Shown one piece after another: positions 1-12,073 of a stretch of 64,000 bases of DNA. Numbering within the stretch: the first letter of the stretch is position 1; each line of letters opens with the position of its first letter. Location of the stretch: the NCBI RefSeq assembly GCF_003323745.1, contig NZ_QOIL01000009.1, positions 124,001 to 188,000 on the forward strand. The letters run 5' to 3'. This stretch comes from Sphaerisporangium album (lineage in GTDB: Bacteria > Actinomycetota > Actinomycetes > Streptosporangiales > Streptosporangiaceae). The notes under the pieces were generated by a model. That model searched no databases. It was not told the DNA's origin and worked only from the letters and a program-made list of their open reading frames with translations. The position numbers and the translations under genes were made by a program.

Positions 1-491
1 TGCAGCGCCACGCCCAGGGCGTCGGCGAGCGGCGCGGCGGCCTTCGGGTCCGGCGCTCCGAAGACGCCGAGCGACAGCCGCCCGACCGAGCCGGCGACGC
101 ACCGGCAGTAGGCGAGCATCTCGTCGAAGCTCTCGTACGCGGCGCCGCGCACGTCCGCGGCGCACCCGTCGATGAGCTCATCGAAGCCGGTGAGCGGGAT
201 GGGGTAGCGGCGGGCCGCGTCGAGCAGGGCGATGAGGACCAGGTCGTCCGCGCCCGGATCGCGGTCGGGGTGGGGACGCCGGATCGCCGCGCGCGCCTCG
301 GCGAGGCGGGCCAGCCGTTCGGCGGCGGGGCCGTCGGCGTCGCCGATGTCGTCGATCCTCCGCGCGAAGGCGTACACGGCGCTGAGCGCCCGGCGCTTGG
401 GGGCGGGCAGCAGGCGGATGCCGTAGGAGAAGTTCCTCGCCTGGGTGCGGACGATGTGCTCGCAGCGGCGGTACGCGAGTGCGACGGTCAC
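1..491 (-). CDS. hpnD: HpnD-like squalene/phytoene synthase family (3' part cut by window)
   Basis: Trans-prenyltransferase of the squalene/phytoene synthase family, probably condensing farnesyl diphosphate to presqualene diphosphate for squalene and hopanoid formation. The visible ~163 residues begin MTVALAYRRCEHIV and hold the first aspartate-rich motif (FARRIDDIGDAD). The window ends just where the second Asp motif would begin, so the C-terminal half is missing here. The GTG start lies 5 bases after the stop of the upstream hpnC gene and is preceded by the purine-rich AAGGGGAGGTG, indicating one operon. Phytoene synthase is the main alternative, but pairing with a second, HpnC-like copy favours the hopanoid route. 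Confidence 0.85.
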   Translation of the reverse strand, partial: MTVALAYRRCEHIVRTQARNFSYGIRLLPAPKRRALSAVYAFARRIDDIGDADGPAAERLARLAEARAAIRRPHPDRDPGADDLVLIALLDAARRYPIPLTGFDELIDGCAADVRGAAYESFDEMLAYCRCVAGSVGRLSLGVFGAPDPKAAAPLADALGVAL

Positions 492-495
492 CCGT

Positions 496-1371
496 TCACC
501 TCCCCTTCGCTAGTAGTCGGAGCCATGACGCCAGCCACCGGCCGCGGCGCGGGCGCACGGCCCGGCCGAGGACGTCGTACGAGGCCCGCTCCAGCGCGGC
601 GACCGTGGCCAGGCCCCCGGCGACGTAGCCCGCGACGGCCGGGCGCGCGTGCCCGCTGAGGGTCGCCACCAGCGGGCGGCCCTCCTCCAGCAGCCGCGCG
701 GCCCGTTGCGTCTGCAGGGCCACCACCTGGCGCAGCGCCGGCGACGTCGTGGCGCCCGCCAGCTCCTCCTCGGCGCAGCCGAAGTCGTGCAGGTCCTTGG
801 CGGGCAGGTAGACGCGGCCCCGCCGATGGTCCTCGCCGACGTCCTGGCAGTGCTCGACGATCTGCAGCGCCGTGCACACCCGGTCGGACGGCGGCAGCCG
901 CTCGGGGCTCGCCTGGCCGAAGACGTGCAGCACGATGTGCCCTACGGGGTTGGCCGACAGCTCGCAGTAGGCGAGCAGGTCGTCGAAGGTCTCGTAGCGG
1001 ATGACGGTCTGGTCGCGGCGGTTGGCCCTCACCAGCTTCTGGAACGGCTCGGCCGGGATTGCGCACGCCTCGACGGTGGGCGCGAGCTCCTGGACGGCGG
1101 ACAGGCAGGGGGCCGACCCGGCGTACAGGCGGTCGAGGTCGGCGTCGACGAGGTCGAGCAGCCACATCCGATCGCCCGGCTTTGCCTCGTCGCCGATGTC
1201 GTCGACGAAGCGTGCGAATCCGTAGACCGCCAGCAGGTGGTCCCGATACGCGCGCGGCAATAACCGTAAGGCCACCGGAAAATTTTCACCGGTGGCCCTG
1301 AATACGATGCCGTGTTTGCCGTCCTGCCGCGATGACACCGGTACGGAATTTCCGCCGACAGACGCCACCAA
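496..1371 (-). CDS. hpnC: HpnC-like squalene synthase family protein
   Basis: Second squalene/phytoene synthase family protein, 291 aa, close to the usual length for HpnC (about 290). In HpnC/D/E systems, HpnD makes presqualene diphosphate, HpnC converts it to hydroxysqualene and HpnE reduces this to squalene. Both Asp-rich motifs are visible: FARFVDDIGDEA (residues about 53-64) and IVEHCQDVGEDHRRGRVYLP near residue 170-190. The longest reading starts at TTG 1371; GTG at 1368 is equally possible because homology begins later, around GKHGIVFRATGENFP. It is transcribed before hpnD with a 4-base gap. Upstream (1372-1514) is a 143-base spacer likely holding the promoter. Confidence 0.88.
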   Translation of the reverse strand: MVASVGGNSVPVSSRQDGKHGIVFRATGENFPVALRLLPRAYRDHLLAVYGFARFVDDIGDEAKPGDRMWLLDLVDADLDRLYAGSAPCLSAVQELAPTVEACAIPAEPFQKLVRANRRDQTVIRYETFDDLLAYCELSANPVGHIVLHVFGQASPERLPPSDRVCTALQIVEHCQDVGEDHRRGRVYLPAKDLHDFGCAEEELAGATTSPALRQVVALQTQRAARLLEEGRPLVATLSGHARPAVAGYVAGGLATVAALERASYDVLGRAVRPRRGRWLASWLRLLAKGR

Positions 1372-1514
1372 ACGACGAATGCCCTGCTCACCGACACCTA
1401 TTGCGCTCCCTCGGCGATAAATTTACGCGTTGCCGGGGCGGCCCCGCGCCGCGGGTAAAGGCGGCCACCGGTCCGGCCCCCGCCGCCTTGGCGAGCATTG
1501 GCGCGATCGCGCTT

Positions 1515-2324
1515 TTACCGATACCGGCCGCCGGAGATGGTCATTTCGACGCGGTCATCGAGGAGCACATGACGAGCCCATCGCCGTATCTCGGGGTCCC
1601 GGGCACGCCGCCCGGCCCGCGCGACGCCGTGCTCGCGCAGGGGCCCGGCGCGCAGCCCCAGGGAGCGGCAGCGGCCGACCAGCGCGGGCAGGGCGCCGAG
1701 CGCCGCCCGCCAGGAGCCGGGGGCGGAGGTGTGGTCGGAGTCGTGCAGCAGGAGCGTGGCGCCGCCCCGCAGGCCGGGCAGCATGGCCGCCAGCACCGAC
1801 GCGGGGCTCGCCGTGGCCGTCCAGTCCCTTCCCCATACCGTCCACAGCACCGGGCGCAGGCCGCGGGCGCGGGCCGCGACCAGCGTCTCGGCGCTGAGCA
1901 CGCCGTAGGGCGGCCGGTACCAGGCGGGACGGACGCCGGTGACCTCGTGGACCAGGTCGCACGCGGCGCCGATCTCCCTGGCCGCCCGGCCGGGACGCAT
2001 GCCGAGGGCGTTGTCGTGCCGCCAGCCGTGGACGCCGATCTCGTGGCCCTCGGCGACGACGCGGCGGCCCACCTCGGGGTGGCGTTCGAGCATCTCCCCG
2101 AGCACGAAGAACGTGGCCCGGCAGCCGAGCCGCCGCAGTTCGTCCAGGAAGCGCGGCGTGGAAGCGGGGTCGGGGCCGTCGTCGAAGGTCAGCGCCACGT
2201 GGCCGGGCGCGCCCACCCCCGCGAGCCCCGGCAGCAGCCGTCGTACGCCGGGCAGCCACGTCGCGGCGGGCCCGGCGTGCACGGCCGCCAGCCCCGCGGC
2301 GGTCCCCGCCAGCGCGCGGATCAT
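1515..2324 (-). CDS. NodB-type polysaccharide deacetylase
   Basis: Carbohydrate esterase family 4 deacetylase, 269 aa, that removes N- or O-acetyl groups from a glycan, probably at the cell surface. The catalytic Asp and metal ligand lie in TFDDGPD (46-52), the two metal His are H99 and H103 in VHGWRHDN, and RPPYG follows near residue 138. A short hydrophobic N-terminus (residues 4-35) suggests membrane anchoring or export. The ATG at 2324 is only 11 bases from the divergent GTG of the neighbouring glycosyltransferase, so the two promoters must overlap or lie inside the opposite coding region. The actual substrate (peptidoglycan, a glycolipid or an extracellular glycan) is unknown. Confidence 0.88.
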   Translation of the reverse strand: MIRALAGTAAGLAAVHAGPAATWLPGVRRLLPGLAGVGAPGHVALTFDDGPDPASTPRFLDELRRLGCRATFFVLGEMLERHPEVGRRVVAEGHEIGVHGWRHDNALGMRPGRAAREIGAACDLVHEVTGVRPAWYRPPYGVLSAETLVAARARGLRPVLWTVWGRDWTATASPASVLAAMLPGLRGGATLLLHDSDHTSAPGSWRAALGALPALVGRCRSLGLRAGPLREHGVARAGRRARDPEIRRWARHVLLDDRVEMTISGGRYR

Positions 2325-2335
2325 CGGGCGGCACC

Positions 2336-3562
2336 GTGAGCGGGCGGCGGGTGCTGATCGTGAGCGCGGGCATGGGCGCCGGCCACGACGGCGTCGCCGC
2401 GGAGCTGGCCCGGCGGCTGGTCGCGGACGGCGCCGAGGCGGAGATCGTCGATGTCCTCCAGCTTCTCCCCCTCGGGCTGGGAACGCTGCTGCGCCGGTGG
2501 TACCACTGGATGATCACGCGGGCGTCGTGGCTCTACGACGTCATCTACCAGGTCTTCTTCATCGCCAAACGGGCGCCGTCGGCCTCGCCGCTGACCGTCC
2601 TGGCCGCCGCGCGCCTGGGCCGCCTGCCCGGTCTGCACCGGTACGACGAGGTGGTCCCGACGTTCCACCTGGCCGCCCAGGCGACCGGACGGCTGCGTGA
2701 GCGCGGGCGGCTGCGGGCGCGCAGCACGGTCCTGGTGACCGACTTCGCCGTGCACCGGATGTGGCTGCACCCCGGCAACGACCGCCACCTGTGCCCGAAC
2801 CCGGCCATGACCGGCCGGATCACGGCCGCGACCGGCCGTCCCGCCGTCCCCTGCGCCCCGGTGGTACGGCCGGCCTTCACGAGCCCGGTCAGCCGCGCGG
2901 ACGACGGCGCGGAGGACCGCACAGACGACCGCGCAGACGGCCGCGCGGCGGTGCGCGCCCGGATCGGCGCGCGCCCCGGCGACCGGCTGGTGCTGATCTC
3001 GGCGGGCTCGTGGGGAGTGGGGCCGGTGGCGCGGGCGGCGCGGATCCTCGCGCGTTCCGGCCGGTACACGCCCGTCGTCCTGTGCGGGCGCAACGCCGAC
3101 CTGCGCCGCCGCCTACAGGCCGCCGGGGACGGGCCGGCGCTCGGCTGGCGCGACGACGTGCCCGCGCTCATGGAGGCGGCGTACGCGCTGGTGGACAACG
3201 GAGCCGGGCTGACCTGCGAGGAGGCCTTCGCCGCCGGGCTGCCCGTGGTCTCCTACCGTCCCATCGCCGGGCACGGGCGCGACGGCGTGCGGGCGATGGC
3301 GCGGGCCGGGGTGACCGTCCACGCCCGGCGCGGCGCGGACCTGCTGCGCGCGCTCGACCGGCTCGGGGACGCCACGCACCGCGCCCGCCAGGTCGCCCGC
3401 GCCTCGGCCCTGTTCGCGTCGCCGCCTGCCGAGAGCCTGCTCGTCCCCTTGGTCGAGCCCCTGCCCGGCCCCCTGCTCAGGCCGGCTCCTGCGTCGGCTC
3501 CGGCGCGAGCTCGTGCGCCCGGATCGGAGGCGACTTGGACAGCAGGAAGCTCCCGTAGATGA
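2336..3562 (+). CDS. MGDG-synthase/GT28-like glycosyltransferase
   Basis: GT-B fold glycosyltransferase of 408 aa resembling the monogalactosyldiacylglycerol synthase / MurG (GT28) group. The N-terminal acceptor domain begins VLIVSAGMGAGHDGVAAELA, with the glycine-rich SAGMGAGH loop typical of this family. The C-terminal nucleotide-sugar domain shows VLISAGSWGVGP, a VVLCGRN strand and the donor-binding stretch DNGAGLTCEEAFAAGLPVV. This suggests sugar transfer to a lipid at the cytoplasmic membrane face. An Asp/Arg-rich insert (about 185-205) separates the domains. The last ~30 residues are low complexity and overlap 86 bases of the convergent DMT gene. It is divergent from a deacetylase, so the pair may make or trim one glycoconjugate (inference). 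Confidence 0.75.
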   Translation: MSGRRVLIVSAGMGAGHDGVAAELARRLVADGAEAEIVDVLQLLPLGLGTLLRRWYHWMITRASWLYDVIYQVFFIAKRAPSASPLTVLAAARLGRLPGLHRYDEVVPTFHLAAQATGRLRERGRLRARSTVLVTDFAVHRMWLHPGNDRHLCPNPAMTGRITAATGRPAVPCAPVVRPAFTSPVSRADDGAEDRTDDRADGRAAVRARIGARPGDRLVLISAGSWGVGPVARAARILARSGRYTPVVLCGRNADLRRRLQAAGDGPALGWRDDVPALMEAAYALVDNGAGLTCEEAFAAGLPVVSYRPIAGHGRDGVRAMARAGVTVHARRGADLLRALDRLGDATHRARQVARASALFASPPAESLLVPLVEPLPGPLLRPAPASAPARARAPGSEATWTAGSSRR

Positions 3563-4355
3563 TCATCCCGATGCCGGCCGCCTCCAGGATGATCCACGGC
3601 CCCGTGCGCACGTACTCCCCGAACAGCGTGGTGCCGTACAGGATGCCGGCCACCGGATCGCTGATCGTCAGCGCCGGCTGAGCCGCCACCAGGGGCCCGC
3701 TCTGCAGCGCGTTCTGCAGCAGGAACAGGCTGCACAACCCCGCGAGGACCATCGCGTACAGCTGCCACGAGGTGGCCAGGGCGCCGGGTTCGGACTCGAA
3801 GATGGACGTGCTCTCCTTCATGAACGTCGCGGTGAAGGCGAACCCGATGCCGGCGGCGACGCCCAGAACGGCCGCCCGCCCGGCGCCGATCAGGAACAGC
3901 CGGGCCACGATCACGAGCCCGATCACGGTGCCCACGGTGGCGACGCCCGCCATGAGCCAGAGCGCCGAGGTGGGCGGATGGCGGCCCGGGCCGGGCGCGG
4001 CGCTGGCGAGGAACGTCACCAGCCCGGCCGTCATCACCCCGACCGCGGCCCACGAGCGGCGGTCGAGCTTGATGCCGAACATCCACGAGATGAGCAGCAT
4101 CGTGAACGGCAACTCGACCACGAGGGTGGGCTGCACGAGCGCCAGCGCCCCCACCGACAGCGCGGCGGCCTGGAAGGCGAACCCCGCGATCAGCGCGCCG
4201 ATTCCGGCCAGCCAGACCGGATGGCGGATCAGGGCGAGGAAGAGCGACAGCCGGAACGCCTTCTGCTCGGGCACCGTGCGGGCGGCGCGACGCTGCAGTA
4301 CGGAGGCGAGCGCGTTGCTCGCGGCGGCGCACACCGCCAGGAGAATCGGCGTCAT
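3477..4355 (-). CDS. DMT/EamA-like membrane protein, second of a pair
   Basis: Integral membrane protein of about 292 aa with roughly nine or ten hydrophobic segments, matching the drug/metabolite transporter (EamA-like, DMT family) layout of two five-helix halves. The start ATG at 4355 overlaps the TGA of the upstream homologous gene (ATGA), so translation is likely coupled. A longer in-frame extension upstream is only antisense/alternate-frame reading of that neighbour. Recognisable family features are the N-terminal LLAVCAAASNALASVLQRRAA helix and internal duplicated helices. The C-terminus is hydrophilic and Pro/Glu-rich and overlaps the convergent glycosyltransferase tail. Substrate is not predictable. 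Confidence 0.8.
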   Translation of the reverse strand: MTPILLAVCAAASNALASVLQRRAARTVPEQKAFRLSLFLALIRHPVWLAGIGALIAGFAFQAAALSVGALALVQPTLVVELPFTMLLISWMFGIKLDRRSWAAVGVMTAGLVTFLASAAPGPGRHPPTSALWLMAGVATVGTVIGLVIVARLFLIGAGRAAVLGVAAGIGFAFTATFMKESTSIFESEPGALATSWQLYAMVLAGLCSLFLLQNALQSGPLVAAQPALTISDPVAGILYGTTLFGEYVRTGPWIILEAAGIGMIIYGSFLLSKSPPIRAHELAPEPTQEPA

Positions 4356-5242
4356 CGCCGCTCCCCGGCCTGGCGCACGAGCATGCCGTCCTCGGGCTTG
4401 GACAGGAAGGGGGACCGCCCGAGCAGCAGGATGCCGGTTACCATCGCCGACAGGCCGGCGACCTCCGCCGCCAGCGCGCCCGGCGAGACGCGCAGCCGCT
4501 CGGACAAGATGGCGATGCCGAGCAGGATGCCGATCATCGGCTCGGTGGCGGTGGTGGCGGGAAGCGAGACCCGCAGGGGCGCGGCGTCGAACGCGCTCTG
4601 GTTGAGCAGCAGCCCCACCAGGGCCACGCACGGCACGGCGTACGGCTGCCAGGTCCGCGCGACCGCGCCCAGGCCGTTGTCGAGCATGACCAGCGTGCTG
4701 TGCGTCAGGACGTCCTGCATTCCGTACAGGACGCCCGCCGAGGCGGCCAGCAGCATGGCCTTGACCTGCAGGGACACCCGCAGCGCGATCACGACCAGGA
4801 TCGCCGAGAGCCCGAGCGCCGCGAGCATCGCGAGCCAGCGCGGCGAGCCCGGGTCGGGAAGGCCGGGCTTCCGCGCCCGGCGCGGCTGGCCGAAGGCCAG
4901 GAAGAGCGCCACGCCCCCGCTCACCAGCACCGCGCCGAGCCATTCGATCCAGGCGAAGTGCTGCTGGTAGATCAGGTGCGCGGCGACCAGGGCGAACAGC
5001 AGGCTCGTCGCCAGAAGCGGCTCGACCGCCGAGAGGCTCGCCTGCCCGAGCGCGATCGCACCGAGGATCTGCCCGCAGAACATCAGGCCGATGCCCGCCA
5101 GCCACAGGGGCGTGTGGATCAGGTGCAGCAGCAGGCGCCAGTGCAGCATCTCGCTCAGGGGCTCGCGGTACGCGGCGTGCTGCTGGGCGACGAATCCGAG
5201 ACCGAGCAGGCAGGCCGCCGCCAGGGAAAGCCCGATGATCAT
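4352..5242 (-). CDS. DMT/EamA-like membrane protein, first of a pair
   Basis: About 296-aa polytopic protein of the same DMT-type family as its downstream neighbour. The helices are separated by short loops, with a longer cytoplasmic loop containing RRARKPGLPDPGSPRW between the two halves. ATG 5242 is preferred over the longer reading at 5278 because GGGGAG stands 9 bases before it and the hydrophobic stretch starts immediately (MIIGLSLAAACLLG). The two genes overlap by 4 bases and probably form one transcription unit and possibly a two-subunit transporter, as known for some SMR/DMT members. No substrate clue is present in the neighbourhood. Confidence 0.8.
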   Translation of the reverse strand: MIIGLSLAAACLLGLGFVAQQHAAYREPLSEMLHWRLLLHLIHTPLWLAGIGLMFCGQILGAIALGQASLSAVEPLLATSLLFALVAAHLIYQQHFAWIEWLGAVLVSGGVALFLAFGQPRRARKPGLPDPGSPRWLAMLAALGLSAILVVIALRVSLQVKAMLLAASAGVLYGMQDVLTHSTLVMLDNGLGAVARTWQPYAVPCVALVGLLLNQSAFDAAPLRVSLPATTATEPMIGILLGIAILSERLRVSPGALAAEVAGLSAMVTGILLLGRSPFLSKPEDGMLVRQAGERR

Positions 5243-5375
5243 GTACGGCTCTCCCCTCGGCGCTCCCCGGAACCCCATCTGACCTGGTCAGATTATGCGA
5301 TCCCCCGAAGCCGGCACCGCCGTGGCCCTCGCGGCGGGGCGCTCCCGGCGGCGTGGTTCACGTGAAACCGTGGCC

Positions 5376-5467
5376 TGACGTCGAACGGTGACGTCCAACG
5401 TGACGCCGAAACAGTGACGCCGAAACAGTGACGTCGAACGGTCAGGTCGAACCGTGAGGCCGAACGG
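5376..5467. repeat. Seven-unit imperfect tandem repeat (12-14 bp)
   Basis: Seven head-to-tail copies of a TGACGTCGAACGG-like unit: 5376-5388, 5389-5400, 5401-5414, 5415-5428, 5429-5441, 5442-5454 and 5455-5467. Units 3 and 4 are identical, as are units 1 and 5. The units are too short and have no spacers, so it is not a CRISPR array. It lies in the noncoding gap upstream of the DMT pair and downstream of the dioxygenase gene. It could be a multi-site operator or a variable minisatellite. Confidence 0.85.
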
Positions 5468-5479
5468 CCTGACAGGGGA

Positions 5480-5509
5480 CGAGGCCCGGTCGGCGGTGAC
5501 CGGGCCTCG
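5480..5509 (-). terminator. 12-bp perfect hairpin after the dioxygenase gene
   Basis: CGAGGCCCGGTC (5480-5491) pairs perfectly with GACCGGGCCTCG (5498-5509) around a 6-base loop. It lies about 120 bases beyond the dioxygenase stop on the minus strand. There is no T-run on that strand, while TGTTTC follows on the plus strand. It is probably a terminator, possibly acting on both strands. Confidence 0.6.
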
Positions 5510-5631
5510 TGTTTCATGGGGAGAGCGGCACGGCCGCCGCGTGACGTCGAGGGTGTCCACACAACACCGGCCGGTCACGCGTGAGCCGTACCCGGCCAGT
5601 GAGATCAGGGATTCTCACTGGGGTCCGCGAA

Positions 5632-6486
5632 CTAGCCGACGCGCTGCCACAGCGACGGCACGACCGGCGGCTCCCAGCCGACCTGGGCGGTGTGGCCCTG
5701 GACGCAGCGGTAGGTCGAGCCGCCGTAGGTGACCGTGTCGCCGGCCGCGTACGTACGGCCGGCCTGCCAGGTGCCGCCGGGACCGGCCGTGGGGCTGGTG
5801 GTCGGGCTGACGGTGGGGCCGGCGGTCGGGGAGGGCGGGGCGCCCTGGACGTTGAGCACGAAGTCGAACGTCGCCTCCCGGCCGGTGCCGTTGGTGCGGA
5901 CGGTCATCAGCAGCCGGGCGTCGTAGATCGTGTCGGTGCTGTTGCGCGGCTCGCCGGGGAAGTAGAGCTGCGTCGTGAGGACGGGCTTGTTGGGGGCCTG
6001 CGCCTTCACGTGGATGTGCCGCGTCCGTCCCGGGTAGAGGCCGGGGACGATCGTGGTCAGCTTGTACGCCCCGTTGGCGTCGGTGTACTGGTGGCCGCGG
6101 AAGTTGAAGCCGGAGTTGTCGTAGGCGCCGTTCCTGTCCGCCTGCCAGAAGTCCAGCAGCACGTTGGGGAGCGGCCGGCAGGAGAGCCCGAAGACGTACC
6201 CGCTGATCGTCAGGGGTGTACCGGTCCCCGGCAGCGTGGTGCGCTGCGGGGAGTTCGGCTTGAAGTACGGGCCCTCGGTCTGCGGGATCGTCGGGTCGTC
6301 GCCGTCGTCGCAGAACGGCGTGGGGAGCAGGGGCTCGCCGGCGGCCGCCACGTCGCGGGCGAGCGAGGCGTGCGCCACCTTGCCGGCCAGGATCGGGATC
6401 GGGGCGCCGATCAGTGCGGCCTTGAGCAGGGTCTTGCGGGTGATCCCGCCGGCCCTCTCTTCGTCTTTCGGGTCCCTGGGTTCCAT
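5632..6486 (-). CDS. Secreted intradiol ring-cleavage dioxygenase with C-terminal carbohydrate-binding module
   Basis: Exported non-haem Fe(III) dioxygenase of 284 aa that should cleave catechol-type rings between the two hydroxyls. The four expected iron ligands are visible: Y122 (WQADRNGAY), Y151 (GLYPGR), H157 and H159 (RHIHV). The N-terminus has RKTLLKAALIGAPIPILAG, a Tat/Sec-like export region. After a Pro/Thr linker (about 215-235) comes a CBM5/12-type module with WQAGRTYAAGDTVTY and a closing W. The same module ends the neighbouring metalloprotease. ATG 6486 has GGAGGA upstream; GTG 6498 overlaps that site and is less likely. Dioxygenase-CBM fusions are known from plant-biomass-degrading Streptomyces, where they act on lignin-derived catechols. 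Confidence 0.9.
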   Translation of the reverse strand: MEPRDPKDEERAGGITRKTLLKAALIGAPIPILAGKVAHASLARDVAAAGEPLLPTPFCDDGDDPTIPQTEGPYFKPNSPQRTTLPGTGTPLTISGYVFGLSCRPLPNVLLDFWQADRNGAYDNSGFNFRGHQYTDANGAYKLTTIVPGLYPGRTRHIHVKAQAPNKPVLTTQLYFPGEPRNSTDTIYDARLLMTVRTNGTGREATFDFVLNVQGAPPSPTAGPTVSPTTSPTAGPGGTWQAGRTYAAGDTVTYGGSTYRCVQGHTAQVGWEPPVVPSLWQRVG

Positions 6487-6524
6487 GGGTTCCTCCACGT
6501 GAGTCCTGGTTCCGGTTGGTTTGT

Positions 6525-6577
6525 GGAGGAGTCAGGACGGACGGCCTCCCCGCGAGGTCCGCCGCCCTGACTCCTCC
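6525..6577. promoter_or_regulatory. Interrupted inverted repeat upstream of the dioxygenase
   Basis: GGAGGAGTCAGG at 6525-6536 is repeated as its perfect complement CCTGACTCCTCC at 6566-6577, with a 29-base spacer. It begins 39 bases before the dioxygenase start, inside its leader or promoter. It could be an operator or an mRNA stem; no protein partner is identified. Confidence 0.45.
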
Positions 6578-6667
6578 CCGGGCGGACACGGCTCCGCCCG
6601 GTCGGGAGACGTCGCCCCGCCCCTGCGGAGTCGGGCGGCGGACGACGTCGTGTGGTCAGGAGGTCCG

Positions 6668-6702
6668 GGAGCGGGCGGCCGGGCGAGGGGGCCGCCCGCT
6701 CC
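6668..6702 (-). terminator. 13-bp perfect hairpin after the metalloprotease gene
   Basis: GGAGCGGGCGGCC (6668-6680) pairs perfectly with GGCCGCCCGCTCC (6690-6702). It starts 7 bases past the stop of the double metalloprotease on the minus strand, the expected position of a terminator. No T-run follows, as is common in high-GC actinomycetes. Confidence 0.65.
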
Positions 6703-6708
6703 GGACGG

Positions 6709-11025
<4,317 letters not shown>

Positions 11026-11171
11026 TCAGCCGTAGTGGACCCCGCGCAGAGGGGGGACAAGACCGCTGTCGGCACCGGCACCACAGGGATCGGGCGAGGT
11101 TCGCCCGGCCCCTACCCGGTGTGCCCGGGAACGCCCCTCGGCGAGCCCGATCCGCGGAGGCATCGCAAGCA

Positions 11172-11246
11172 CGGTGCGAAATTTCTGGGCGCCGCCGCGC
11201 CGCCTGGCCCCGGCGCCGGCCGAACCGCAGGGCGGTGCGAAATTTC
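11172..11246. repeat. Direct repeat pair CGGTGCGAAATTTC in the LysR/TIMP-like intergenic region
   Basis: The 14-mer CGGTGCGAAATTTC occurs at 11172-11185 and again at 11233-11246, 61 bases apart, in the 334-base gap 10974-11307. Each copy contains the palindrome GAAATTTC, AT-rich against a very GC-rich background. The gap also holds an AT-rich stretch (10982-11020) next to the LysR start, a probable promoter. Two identical sites are consistent with a regulator-binding pair. Confidence 0.6.
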
Positions 11247-11307
11247 GACGTGCCGCCGCCCGCCCACGCGGGCCGAACCGTCCCGGCTCCGGGTACGTTC
11301 TGAGGTC

Positions 11308-12000
11308 ATGAGAAGTCGAGTGACGGCCGTCGTGCTGCTCGCGGCGGGGTTCCTCGTCACGGCGCCGAACGCGGCGTGCGCGTGCAGTTGCGCTCCCCAG
11401 CCGCCCGCCGACCAGATGAAGCGGTCGGCGGCCGTCTTCACCGGCACCGTCGTGGCCTCGCGGCAGGCCGAAGGCGGCGACCCGCTCGGCGTGGCGCCCC
11501 CGATCGTCTACACCTTCCGCGCCGACCAGGTCTACAAGGGCGACCCGGTCGTGCGGTTCGAGGTGGCCTCCAACGCCGACACCCCCGCGTGCGGCTACCA
11601 GTTCACGACCGGCGGCCGGTACCTGGTGTTCGCGTCGTCCGAACGGACGGGCCTGGTGCCGCCCGTGCCCGGAGTGCCGCTGCACACGAGCCAGTGCGCG
11701 GGAAACCGGCAGGTCTCCGGCGGGACGGCCCCGCTCCGCGCGGGCGTCCCCGCTACGTCAGGAGACCCGGTGGACGCGGCGCTGATCACGGCCCTCGGCA
11801 CGCCGAAGCGTCCCTCGGACGCGCCCCCGGCGGACTCCGCCACGCCCCAGGCGTCGCCGGTCGCGTCCGGGGACGGGGACGGGGACAGGCCCATCCAGAT
11901 CTGGTACGCCGCCGGAGGGCTCGCGGCCGGCCTCGTCCTCTTCGCGGGACTGCGACTGCTCGGCCGACGCCTGAACAGGCGGCGCCCCGACGCGGGCTGA
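11308..12000 (+). CDS. TIMP-like (NTR-fold) exported protein with C-terminal membrane anchor
   Basis: About 230-aa exported protein. The signal peptide (1-25) ends ...AACA, predicting a mature N-terminus Cys26-Ser-Cys28, CSCAPQPPADQ. That is the hallmark of tissue inhibitors of metalloproteinases, whose terminal Cys amino group chelates the protease zinc. The following AAVFTGTVV and FRADQVYKGDPVVRFEV strands and later cysteines (TPACGY, TSQCAGN) fit the OB-like NTR domain. A Pro/Ser linker and one transmembrane helix (about 200-220) with a basic tail RRLNRRR anchor it. TIMP-like proteins exist in actinomycetes, but their role is unproven. It is divergent from the LysR gene and 1.4 kb from the M4/M28 protease start. 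ATG 11308 is followed directly by the signal peptide. Confidence 0.8.
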   Translation: MRSRVTAVVLLAAGFLVTAPNAACACSCAPQPPADQMKRSAAVFTGTVVASRQAEGGDPLGVAPPIVYTFRADQVYKGDPVVRFEVASNADTPACGYQFTTGGRYLVFASSERTGLVPPVPGVPLHTSQCAGNRQVSGGTAPLRAGVPATSGDPVDAALITALGTPKRPSDAPPADSATPQASPVASGDGDGDRPIQIWYAAGGLAAGLVLFAGLRLLGRRLNRRRPDAG

Positions 12001-12073
12001 GACCCGGCCGGTTTGGTCAGAGGTTTCCGTCCAGTATTGGTGATCGATCCCCAGGGCGGCATAGCGTGGGAAT

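Noticed and set aside
5376-5467. CRISPR array
   Set aside because: Units are 12-14 bases and directly joined, with no spacers; no cas genes are in the window.
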